Below are positions 1-11,513 of a stretch of DNA of 64,000 bases, one piece after another. Made by a program: the position numbers and the translations under genes. This DNA comes from Streptomyces sp. NBC_01298 (GTDB lineage Bacteria; Actinomycetota; Actinomycetes; Streptomycetales; Streptomycetaceae). Positions within the stretch are counted from its first letter, which is position 1, and each line of letters starts with the position of its first letter. The stretch covers positions 8,928,001-8,992,000 of the forward strand of contig NZ_CP108414.1 of the NCBI RefSeq assembly GCF_035978755.1, read 5' to 3'. The notes beneath the pieces are model-generated. The model was not told where the DNA came from and ran no database searches. It worked only from the letters and a program-made list of their open reading frames with translations.

Positions 1-1
1 G

Positions 2-1045
2 CGCCTGGACGATGGGGGAACGGGGGAGAGGTGGCGGTTCGGCTTCCCCGGCAGGGCCCGTGCCGAGGTCCACACGCGCGGCGCCCGGCTCCGTTCACTG
101 ATCCTGCCGGACCGCTGGGGCCACACCGCCGACGTGGTGCTCGCGCCCCGCGACCCCGCCGCCCGCGAGGGCTCCGCACGCTACTTCGGTGCGACGGTGG
201 GCCGTTACGCCAACCGCATCGCACGCGGCGGGCTCGTGGTCGACGGCGTCACCCACCAGCTCGCCACCCAGGAGACCGGGCACACCTTGCACGGTGGTCC
301 CGACGGGTTCGACCAGCGCCTGTGGCGGTGCGAACCCTTCCACTCGGCGCACCGCACCGGTGTCCGGCTGTTTCTGCACAGCCCCGACGGCGACCAGGGA
401 TTCCCCGGTGCCCTGAACGTGCGCCTCACCTACACGCTGGACCGCGGCGACAACCTGGCGATGTCGTACCAGGCGGTCGCCGACGCGCCGACGATCGTCA
501 ACCTCACCAACCACGCCTACTGGAACCTCGAAGGGGAGGGGCGGGGCAACGTCCTGGCCCACCACCTCCAGGTCGCGGCCCCCCTCTACACCCCCGTCGA
601 CGCCGAGTTGATCCCCGAAGGCTCCCACCGCCCGGTCAGCGACACCCCGTTCGACCTCCGCCGGCACCGGCGTCTCTCCGACGCCCTGACCCATACGGAG
701 GCGCAACTGGCCCTCGCCGGCGGAGGCTTCGATCACAACTGGGTCCTCGACGACGCCCGGCGGGACAGTCCTCGTAAGGCCGCCGTGCTGTACGCCCCCG
801 CATCCGGCCGCCGCATGGAGGTGCGCACCACGGAGCCGGGCATCCAGGTCTACACCGCGCAAGGCCTGACCGGTGACATCACGGGCAAGGCAGGCCGGCC
901 GTACCACGCCTACGCGGGGGTCGCGCTGGAGACCCAGCACTTCCCGGACTCCCCGAACCGCCCCGACTACCCGACGGTCGTCCTGCGCCCGGGCGAGCTG
1001 TACCGGTCGACCACGATCCACAGTTTCACCACGGTCGCTGCCTGA
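2..1045 (+). CDS. Aldose 1-epimerase (galactose mutarotase), 5' end cut by window
   Basis: The frame is open from base 2, so the N-terminus lies outside the window. The protein carries galactose-mutarotase motifs: GRYANRIARGG, HGGPDGFDQRLW, the catalytic-region NLTNHAYWNL, and the C-terminal GVALETQHFPDSPN with the conserved glutamate. The family interconverts alpha and beta anomers of aldoses such as galactose, arabinose and xylose in the cytoplasm. It converges on a LacI regulator and lies near araD, so a role in pentose catabolism is plausible but inferred. An ATG at 134 is too far downstream to be the true start because conserved residues precede it. Confidence 0.93.
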   Translation, partial: RLDDGGTGERWRFGFPGRARAEVHTRGARLRSLILPDRWGHTADVVLAPRDPAAREGSARYFGATVGRYANRIARGGLVVDGVTHQLATQETGHTLHGGPDGFDQRLWRCEPFHSAHRTGVRLFLHSPDGDQGFPGALNVRLTYTLDRGDNLAMSYQAVADAPTIVNLTNHAYWNLEGEGRGNVLAHHLQVAAPLYTPVDAELIPEGSHRPVSDTPFDLRRHRRLSDALTHTEAQLALAGGGFDHNWVLDDARRDSPRKAAVLYAPASGRRMEVRTTEPGIQVYTAQGLTGDITGKAGRPYHAYAGVALETQHFPDSPNRPDYPTVVLRPGELYRSTTIHSFTTVAA

Positions 1046-1065
1046 GAGGGGCGGCGGCGGCCGTA

Positions 1066-1101
1066 GCCGCTGTCCGGTGCCGGGGGGCACCGGACAGCGG
1101 C
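1066..1101. terminator. Bidirectional terminator hairpin
   Basis: A perfect 15-bp inverted repeat (1066-1080 and 1087-1101) with a 6-nt loop is followed by a short T run. It lies between the convergent epimerase and LacI genes and could end transcription from both. Confidence 0.8.
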
Positions 1102-1189
1102 TTTGGTGCCTGCGCCCGGTTTCCGCGTACGAAGACGCGCCCGGGGCCCGGCCTCCTGCGAGAGGGGCCAACGGCCGGGCACGTGGGGG

Positions 1190-2266
1190 TCATTCGCCGG
1201 GGGGAGCGATCCTGCGGGCCGTGCTGGCGCGCACGATGAGCTCGGGCGCCACCACCAGGTGGGTCGACTCGTCGGTCCTGCCCTCGATGTGGTCCAGGAG
1301 CAGCCCGATGCTGTCGCGGCCGAGCGAGGCGAAGTCCTGGCGGATCGTCGTCAGCGGGGGCGGGAAGAACTCCGCCTCGGGGATGTCGTCGAAGCCGGCG
1401 ACCGCCACGTCCTCGGGCGTCCGCAGGCCCGCTTCCCGCAGGGCCCGTAGGACACCGAGGGCCATCTGGTCGTTGGCGACGAACACCGCGGTGAGGCCGG
1501 CTCCCTGCCCTCGTGATGCCAGGACCCGCCCCGCCAGCTGCTGGCCGGCCTGGTATCCCGACAGTGGGCTCCAGTCACCTCGCAGTACGGGCGGCACCTC
1601 GGCGCCGGCATCGCGCAGCGCGTCCTGCCACCCCTGTGTGCGGGCCTCGCTCTCGAGCCAGTCGGGGGGGCCCGCCACGTGCCACACCGTGGCGTGGCCC
1701 GATGCGAGAAGGTGCTCCGTGATCATGCGGGCGCCGAGGTTCTGGTCCAGCGACACCCCCGGCAGGTCGAGGGTGTGGCCGCCTTCCACGGTGACCACGG
1801 GACACGGTGCCTCCAATGCCGCGAGGGCGCGCACCGCGGCGCGTTGCGGGGTGACGGCGACGATGCCCTCCACGCCCCATCCGGCGAGGTGCTGCATGGC
1901 CTCGGCGAGGGCCGTCTGCGTGGCGGTGCGCAGCGTGACGGCGGACGTCAGGTAGCCGCGGTCCCGAGCCGCCTCCTGCACTCCCGCCACGGTGCTGGCG
2001 GGCCCGTGCAGAGTGGTGTTCACCGCGATGACGCCCAGCGTGTGGGTCCGGCGGGTGGCCAGAGCCCGGGCCGCCGAATTGCGGCGGTACCCCAGCTGCT
2101 CGATGACCTGAGTCACCGCGGCCCGGGTCTTGGCGCTGACGTTCGGGTGGTCGCTGAGCACCCGCGAAACGGTCTGATGGGACACGCCGGCGACGCGCGC
2201 GACGTCCGTCATCGTGGGCGCTCGCGAGACGTCTGGGAGCTGGGTCAACTCTCTTCCTTTCCTCAT
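1190..2266 (-). CDS. LacI-family regulator 1, probable arabinose-gene repressor
   Basis: The N-terminal LacI helix-turn-helix reads TMTDVARVAGVSHQTVSRVL, followed by a hinge (NSAARALATRRT) and a periplasmic-binding-protein-like sugar sensor ending near DFASLGRDSIGLLLDHIEG. Length is 358 aa from the ATG at 2266, which has a GAGGGAAGG ribosome site; a TTG at 2248 with GGAAAGGAAG upstream is an alternative. It is divergent from araD. The intergenic region contains one good operator (2426-2441) and one degenerate copy (2351-2364). The same operator recurs at GH127 and GH62 arabinofuranosidase genes, so control of an arabinose regulon is inferred. Confidence 0.9.
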   Translation of the reverse strand: MRKGRELTQLPDVSRAPTMTDVARVAGVSHQTVSRVLSDHPNVSAKTRAAVTQVIEQLGYRRNSAARALATRRTHTLGVIAVNTTLHGPASTVAGVQEAARDRGYLTSAVTLRTATQTALAEAMQHLAGWGVEGIVAVTPQRAAVRALAALEAPCPVVTVEGGHTLDLPGVSLDQNLGARMITEHLLASGHATVWHVAGPPDWLESEARTQGWQDALRDAGAEVPPVLRGDWSPLSGYQAGQQLAGRVLASRGQGAGLTAVFVANDQMALGVLRALREAGLRTPEDVAVAGFDDIPEAEFFPPPLTTIRQDFASLGRDSIGLLLDHIEGRTDESTHLVVAPELIVRASTARRIAPPGE

Positions 2267-2350
2267 CGAGCGGCCTTCCCTCAAGGTACCGAACCAGCCG
2301 CGGCCCGCACACATCTCGGACCGGCCGGAGGATTGTCGACCCCGGATAGA

Positions 2351-2364
2351 TGTTTGCGTTCACA
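2351..2364. promoter_or_regulatory. Degenerate LacI operator near the regulator start
   Basis: TGTTTGCGTTCACA matches the 14-base core at 2427-2440 at 12 of 14 positions. It lies 85 bp upstream of the LacI start, a position suited to autoregulation. Its own dyad symmetry is weak. Confidence 0.4.
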
Positions 2365-2425
2365 TTATGCAGCGTAGATCGTGTGCTGGGGGCAGAAATC
2401 TCCTCGTACCTCTTGAGATTGCTGC

Positions 2426-2441
2426 TTGTTAGCGCTCACAA
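2426..2441. promoter_or_regulatory. LacI-type operator upstream of araD
   Basis: TTGTTAGCGCTCACAA is a 16-bp dyad centred on AGCGCT with one mismatched pair. Fifteen bases (TGTTAGCGCTCACAA) recur exactly at 14346-14360 upstream of GH127. A possible -35 TTGAGA starts at 2413. Confidence 0.8.
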
Positions 2442-2442
2442 T

Positions 2443-2495
2443 CTGATCGGGGCGGCCGAGGTGGGCCAGCCGCGATGTGCTGCGGCCCCGATCAG
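2443..2495. promoter_or_regulatory. Inverted repeat in the araD leader
   Basis: CTGATCGGGGC at 2443-2453 is repeated inverted at 2485-2495, with 31 nt between. It lies just past the operator and before the araD start, so it could be a leader hairpin or a second regulator site. Its function is unknown. Confidence 0.4.
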
Positions 2496-2585
2496 TCCAG
2501 TCCACTCGTGCGCGACCGCGGGGGCCCGCCGGGCGGCGGTCCCGGAGAAACCCGCCGCGCATGCCGGAGAGATGGTGAGAGCGTA

Positions 2586-3323
2586 GTGAGCGAGACCTTC
2601 CTGGGGGACCTCCGTCGTGAGGTCCTCGCAGCCAACCTGCGCATCCCGGAGGCCGGTCTGGCCACCCTCACCTGGGGAAACGTCAGCGGAGTGGACCGAG
2701 ACGCGGGCGTCTTCGTCATCAAGCCGTCCGGCGTCTCCTACGCCGACCTCACCGAGGAGGACCTCGTGGTGGTGGCGCTGGAGGACGGGCGGGTCGTCGG
2801 GGGACGCCTCAGGCCGTCCACCGACACCGAAACCCATCGGTGCCTCTACCGGGCCTTCCCCTCCATCGGCGGCGTCACCCACACGCACTCGACGCACGCC
2901 GTCGCCTTCGCTCAGGCGCGCCGCCCGATCCCCGTCCTCGGCACGACCCACGCCGACACCTTCAACGGGCCCGTTCCCGTGACGGAGGACCTCACCGCCG
3001 AGCAGTGCGCGCGGGACTACGAGTACAACACCGGACAGGTGATCGTCGCCCGGCTCGACGGGGACCCCCGGCTGGCCGACGAGGTCCCCGGAGCACTCGT
3101 TTCACGACACGGACCCTTCACCTGGGGTGCCACCGCGAAGGCGGCGCTGGAGAACGCCATCGTCTGCGAGGCCGTGGCGGAGATGGCGCTGCACACGCTG
3201 GCGCTGGGGTCCCGCCTCGGGGAAGCCTCCGAACCGCCGAAGCATCTGCTGGAGCGGCACTTCACCCGTAAGCACGGACCGGACGCCTACTACGGCAACG
3301 TCCCTCACGCCCCGGGTGCCTGA
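2586..3323 (+). CDS. araD: L-ribulose-5-phosphate 4-epimerase (class II aldolase fold)
   Basis: The 245-aa protein matches AraD: TLTWGNVSGVD near the N-terminus, substrate motif IKPSGVSY, zinc-ligand region VTHTHSTHAVAFAQ, then GTTHADTFNGPVPVT and SRHGPFTWG. AraD converts L-ribulose 5-phosphate to D-xylulose 5-phosphate, the last step linking arabinose to the pentose phosphate pathway. The GTG at 2586 is chosen because alignment to the family begins there; upstream in-frame residues look non-coding. The gene is divergent from LacI regulator 1 and has its operator upstream. Confidence 0.93.
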   Translation: MSETFLGDLRREVLAANLRIPEAGLATLTWGNVSGVDRDAGVFVIKPSGVSYADLTEEDLVVVALEDGRVVGGRLRPSTDTETHRCLYRAFPSIGGVTHTHSTHAVAFAQARRPIPVLGTTHADTFNGPVPVTEDLTAEQCARDYEYNTGQVIVARLDGDPRLADEVPGALVSRHGPFTWGATAKAALENAIVCEAVAEMALHTLALGSRLGEASEPPKHLLERHFTRKHGPDAYYGNVPHAPGA

Positions 3324-3369
3324 AACACGGCCTACTCCCGGGCAAAGGTCCCTCAACTGCCTTTTCAGG

Positions 3370-3400
3370 CAGGCGCCTTGACGTTTCCGTCGGGCGCCTG
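3370..3400 (+). terminator. Terminator hairpin after araD
   Basis: CAGGCGCC (3370-3377) pairs with GGCGCCTG (3393-3400), and an inner GACG/CGTC stem closes on a TTTC loop. It separates araD from the GH9 promoter. Confidence 0.7.
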
Positions 3401-3407
3401 GCTTGAT

Positions 3408-3421
3408 TGGGAGCGCTCCCA
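3408..3421. promoter_or_regulatory. CebR/CelR-type cellulose operator
   Basis: TGGGAGCGCTCCCA is a perfect 14-bp palindrome. It equals the operator recalled for the LacI-family regulators CelR/CebR of actinomycete cellulase genes, which respond to cellobiose or cello-oligosaccharides. It lies 36 bp upstream of the GH9 start. Confidence 0.9.
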
Positions 3422-3456
3422 CTCTGAGCCCCCACCCCCCCGAGGAAGGCTTCACC

Positions 3457-5928
3457 GTGCCTCCTGTCCCCTCGACCCGCGGCGTGCCACGTCGCGCGGC
3501 CGCTGCACTCGCCGGCCTCGCGCTGGCCGTCGGCGGCCTGTCCACGACCGCCCTGACCGTTCCTGTCGCGGCTGCCGCCACCGTGGCGGCCGCTGCCGAC
3601 ACGCCTGTACGGGTCAACCAGCTCGGCTACCTGCCCGACGGCCCCAAGCGGGCCACCGTGGCCAGCTCCGCGACAGCCCCGCTCGCCTGGCAACTGCGCG
3701 ACGCCTCCGGCGCCGTGGCCGCCACGGGCGTCACCACGGCGCGCGGTGCCGACCAGGCGTCCGGCCAGTCCACCCATATGGTGGACTTCGGCGCGTACAC
3801 CGGCGCCGGCGCCGGTTACACCCTGGTCGTCGGCGGCCAGAGCAGCCACCCCTTCGACATATCCGCCTCGCTGTACGACGGACTGCGCGCCGACAGCATG
3901 TCGTTCTTCTACCAGCAGCGCAGCGGTATCGCGATCGACGCCGCCCTGGCGGGCGGCAGCGCCTATGCCCGCCCCGCCGGGCACCTGGGCGTCGCCCCGA
4001 ACAAGGGCGACACCAGCGTCCCCTGCCAGGCCGGGGTGTGCGACTACCAAGTAGACGTGCGCGGCGGCTGGTACGACGCGGGCGACCAGGGCAAGTACGT
4101 GGTCAACGGCGGCATCTCCGTCTGGGAGATGGTCAACTCCTTCGAACGGGCCCGCCGTTCGGGCGGCGACGCGGCGCTCGGCGACGCGACGCTGCGGGTG
4201 CCGGAGCGTGGCAACGGGACGCCGGACGTGCTGGACGAGGCCCGCTGGGAGCTGGAGTTCCTGCTGCGGATGCAGGTCCCGGCGGGGAAGCCGATGGCCG
4301 GGATGGCCTTCCACAAGATGCACGACGCCAAGTGGACGGCTCTGCCGACCCGGCCCGAACTCGATTCCGAACAGCGTGAGGTGCACAAGCCGTCGACCGC
4401 CGCGACGCTGAACCTGGCCGCCTCGGCCGCGCAGTGTGCACGGGTGTACGCGCCGTACGACGCCGCGTTCGCCGCGCGCTGCCTGGACGCGGCCCGCCGT
4501 GCCTGGACGGCTGCCAAAGCGAACCCGAGCGTGCTCGCCCTGGCGAGCGACAACACCGGCGGCGGTGCGTACGAGGACGCCGACGTCTCCGACGAGTTCT
4601 ACTGGGCGGCGGCGGAACTCCTGGCCACCACGGGCGAGTCCCAGTACGGGGATGCCGTCACTTCCTCCCCGCACCATACCAAGGCCGTGGACGCGTTCTG
4701 GTGGGGCGGCACCGCGACGCCCGGCCGCATCACCCTCGCCACCGTCCCCGGCGTGGCCCTGCCCGCCGACGACGTGTCCCGGCTGCGCGGCCTGCTGACC
4801 ACGGCCGCCGACGGCCACCTGTCCACCATGGCCGGCCAGGGCTACGCCGTGCCCCTCGCCGCCACCGGGTACGTGTGGGGTTCCAACAGCTCCGTCACCA
4901 ACAACGCGATGGTGCTGGCCGTCGCCTACGAGATCACCGGGCAACAGCGCTATCGGGCCGGAGCCTTGGAGTCCCTGGACTATCTGCTCGGCCGCAACGC
5001 ACTGGACCTCTCCTACGTCACCGGCTACGGCGACCGCACTTCCGAGAACCAGCACCACCGGTTCTGGGCGCACCAGAACGACGCCTCGCTGCCGCACCCG
5101 CCGGCCGGTTCCTTCGCGGGCGGGCCGAACGCCGGCCTGGAGGACCCGGTGGCCAAGGAGAAGCTCGCGGGCTGCGCACCGGCGGCCTGCTACGTGGACG
5201 ACATCGGCTCGTACTCCACCAACGAGGTGGCCATCAACTGGAACGCCTCGCTGGCCTGGCTGGCGGCCTTCGCGGCTGAGCGGCGCAGCGCCCCGGCGGC
5301 GCCCGTGGTCCAGGTCGTACCGGCGGCCGTGACGGTCCCGGAGGGCGGCTCGGCGCCGGTGGGTGTACGGCTCTCGGCAGCGCCCGCGCAGAACGTGACG
5401 GTGACGGTGGCCCGGACCTCCGGCGACGAGGACCTGTCCGCAACCGCGACCCTGGTGTTCACCCCGGCCAACTGGGCGACGGCGCAGCAGGTTTCGGTCC
5501 TCGCCGCGCAGGACCCCGACGCGGCGTCGGGCAGCGCGACGCTCACGGCCGGTGGTCCTGGCGTGCAGTCGGCGACGTTCACGGCGACGGAGGCGGACGA
5601 CGACGCTTCGGCGGCCTCCTGCGCGGTGGCGTACCGGATCGACAACGCCTGGGGCAACGGCTTCACGGCGACGGTGACCGTGAAGAACACCGGAACCTCA
5701 ACGGTCTCCGGCTGGACCCTCGGCTGGAGCTTCGCGGGTGACCAGCGGATCACCAACGCCTGGAACGCCACGGTGAGCCAGTCGGGCAGCACGGTCACCG
5801 CCCGGGACACCGGATGGAACGGAACCCTGGCACCCGGCGGCAGCGTGAGCTTCGGCTTCCAGGCGACGTACTCGGGTACCAACGCGATGCCGGCGCGCTA
5901 CACGCTGGGCGGAGCACTCTGCTCCTGA
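3457..5928 (+). CDS. Secreted GH9 endoglucanase with CBM2
   Basis: The 823-aa protein starts at GTG 3457 behind a GAGGAAGG site. In order it has a signal peptide (to about residue 48), a CelD-N immunoglobulin-like domain ([16 protein letters not shown]), a GH9 catalytic domain and a beta-sandwich Calx-beta-like module. A C-terminal CBM2 (residues about 720-823) carries conserved W and terminal C residues. Catalytic-domain signatures are [17 protein letters not shown] with the aspartate pair, the NQHHRFW histidine motif and [12 protein letters not shown] with the late glutamate. It cleaves beta-1,4 bonds in cellulose outside the cell. A CebR-type operator upstream implies induction by cellobiose. 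Confidence 0.95.
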   Translation: MPPVPSTRGVPRRAAAALAGLALAVGGLSTTALTVPVAAAATVAAAADTPVRVNQLGYLPDGPKRATVASSATAPLAWQLRDASGAVAATGVTTARGADQASGQSTHMVDFGAYTGAGAGYTLVVGGQSSHPFDISASLYDGLRADSMSFFYQQRSGIAIDAALAGGSAYARPAGHLGVAPNKGDTSVPCQAGVCDYQVDVRGGWYDAGDQGKYVVNGGISVWEMVNSFERARRSGGDAALGDATLRVPERGNGTPDVLDEARWELEFLLRMQVPAGKPMAGMAFHKMHDAKWTALPTRPELDSEQREVHKPSTAATLNLAASAAQCARVYAPYDAAFAARCLDAARRAWTAAKANPSVLALASDNTGGGAYEDADVSDEFYWAAAELLATTGESQYGDAVTSSPHHTKAVDAFWWGGTATPGRITLATVPGVALPADDVSRLRGLLTTAADGHLSTMAGQGYAVPLAATGYVWGSNSSVTNNAMVLAVAYEITGQQRYRAGALESLDYLLGRNALDLSYVTGYGDRTSENQHHRFWAHQNDASLPHPPAGSFAGGPNAGLEDPVAKEKLAGCAPAACYVDDIGSYSTNEVAINWNASLAWLAAFAAERRSAPAAPVVQVVPAAVTVPEGGSAPVGVRLSAAPAQNVTVTVARTSGDEDLSATATLVFTPANWATAQQVSVLAAQDPDAASGSATLTAGGPGVQSATFTATEADDDASAASCAVAYRIDNAWGNGFTATVTVKNTGTSTVSGWTLGWSFAGDQRITNAWNATVSQSGSTVTARDTGWNGTLAPGGSVSFGFQATYSGTNAMPARYTLGGALCS

Positions 5929-5965
5929 ATGACCGTCACGTCCCGCCCACCCGGCGATGGACGAC

Positions 5966-5998
5966 GGAGTGGAGCCAGGATCGTCCTGGCTCCACTCC
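5966..5998. terminator. Bidirectional terminator between GH9 and GH10
   Basis: A perfect 15-bp stem (5966-5980 with 5984-5998) closes on a 3-nt loop TCG between the convergent GH9 and GH10 genes. Confidence 0.85.
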
Positions 5999-6009
5999 AT
6001 GGCAGGTCG

Positions 6010-10164
<4,155 letters not shown>

Positions 10165-10215
10165 TCAAGTGGTTGAACGCAGAACTGCCGCCAGGGCCGG
10201 TATTGCTGTGATGGG

Positions 10216-10231
10216 TTGGAAGCGCTACCAA
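10216..10231. promoter_or_regulatory. CebR-type operator of the divergent LacI gene
   Basis: TTGGAAGCGCTACCAA is a 16-bp dyad with one mismatched pair, 104 bp upstream of the LacI start. It fits autoregulation or co-control of the divergent promoters. Confidence 0.7.
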
Positions 10232-10335
10232 ATCGAGACCAAGGGCGACATTCGTGCGTAGGTCCGAAGTCGGGGCGGCGCATGGAATCATGGCCGCTGT
10301 TCGCCGTCCGCGTGAGCCCGAGGAGCAGTTCTCTC

Positions 10336-11367
10336 ATGGAGCCGTCACCCAAGCGCATGCCGACTCTCGACGAGGTGGCCGCACGTGCCGGCGTATCGCG
10401 CACGGCGGCCTCCCGGGTGATCAACAACGCCCCGCACGTCAGCCGTGCCAAGCGGGAGGCGGTCCAACGGGCGGTGCGCGAGCTGGATTTCGTGCCCAAT
10501 CCGTCCGCGCAGGCCCTGGCGAGCCGCAGGGTCGGAGCGGTGGTGCTGGCGGTCTCCAGCGATGAACCGGGGCTGTTCGCGGACCCGTTCTTCGCGGAGG
10601 TCATCATCGGCGTCAGTGAGGCGCTGGAGCAGACCGAACTGGAACTGATCCTGCTGCTGGCCAACACTCCGCGCGGCCGGGAGAGGTTCGAGCGGTTGCT
10701 CCGTTCCCGCCGGGCCGACGGCGTCATGCTGATGGCGCTTCGGGGCGACGATCCGCTGGGCCGCCTGGGAGAGGAGGTCGATCTCCCCGTCGTCTTCGGC
10801 GGGCTCCCGCTCACCGGCGAGCCCACGTGGTACGTGGACGCCGACAACCGGGGCGGTGCCCGACTGGCCGCCGAGCACTTCGCGCGCACGGGCCGCCGAC
10901 GGCCCGTCATGATCACCGGTCAGGTGGACGCCAGGGCCGCGGTCGCGCGGGAACAGGGGTTCACCGACGGTCTGACCTTGTCCGGCCTGCCGCTGCTCGG
11001 GGTCGAGCCCGGGCAGTTCACCGAGGAGGGCGGCGCCGAGGCGATGGAGCGGCTGCTCCGGGCGCACCCCGATCCCGACGCGGTGTTCGCGGCCTCCGAC
11101 GCGATGGCCATCGGCGCTCTGCGCACCTTGCGGGAACGGGGGCTGCGGGTGCCCGAGGACGTCGCGGTGATCGGCTTCAACGACCTGGCGAGCGCCCGGC
11201 ACACCAGCCCGCCGCTGACCACCGTCCATCAGCCGGTACGGGCGCTGGGCCAGGAGATGGCCAGGATGCTGGTCAGTGCCATCGAAGGACACCGCCCCAG
11301 CCCGTTGATCCTCCCGACCCGCCTGACCGTGCGCGAGTCGGCCCCCGATCTGCCCGCGCCCGCCTGA
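10336..11367 (+). CDS. LacI-family regulator 2, CebR-like cellulase repressor
   Basis: The 343-aa protein starts at ATG 10336 behind GAGGAGCAG. The helix-turn-helix is PTLDEVAARAGVSRTAASRV, followed by a hinge (NPSAQALASRR) and a sugar-binding core ending in LPTRLTVRESAPDLPAPA. It is divergent from the GH6 operon and flanked by TGGAAGCGCT operators, so it is inferred to be the cello-oligosaccharide sensor. Its last codons lie in a 41-bp tandem duplication (11321-11402) that brought in a new stop. Without the duplication the frame would continue to PAWPTGAGGRAGPI. Confidence 0.9.
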   Translation: MEPSPKRMPTLDEVAARAGVSRTAASRVINNAPHVSRAKREAVQRAVRELDFVPNPSAQALASRRVGAVVLAVSSDEPGLFADPFFAEVIIGVSEALEQTELELILLLANTPRGRERFERLLRSRRADGVMLMALRGDDPLGRLGEEVDLPVVFGGLPLTGEPTWYVDADNRGGARLAAEHFARTGRRRPVMITGQVDARAAVAREQGFTDGLTLSGLPLLGVEPGQFTEEGGAEAMERLLRAHPDPDAVFAASDAMAIGALRTLRERGLRVPEDVAVIGFNDLASARHTSPPLTTVHQPVRALGQEMARMLVSAIEGHRPSPLILPTRLTVRESAPDLPAPA

Positions 11368-11402
11368 CCGTGCGCGAGTCGGCCCCCGATCTGCCCGCGC
11401 CC
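11321..11402 (+). repeat. 41-bp tandem duplication at the 3' end of the LacI gene
   Basis: Bases 11321-11361 are repeated directly at 11362-11402 without a visible mismatch. The unit is not a multiple of three, so the second copy is read in another frame and supplies the TGA at 11365. Confidence 0.9.
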
Positions 11403-11513
11403 GCCTGGCCGACGGGCGCGGGCGGCAGGGCCGGCCCGATCTGACGGGAGCGCCTCGCGCTCGATTTCCCGCCGCCGGGATCGGCCCCTGGCGATCGGGG
11501 GACTCGCGCCGGG

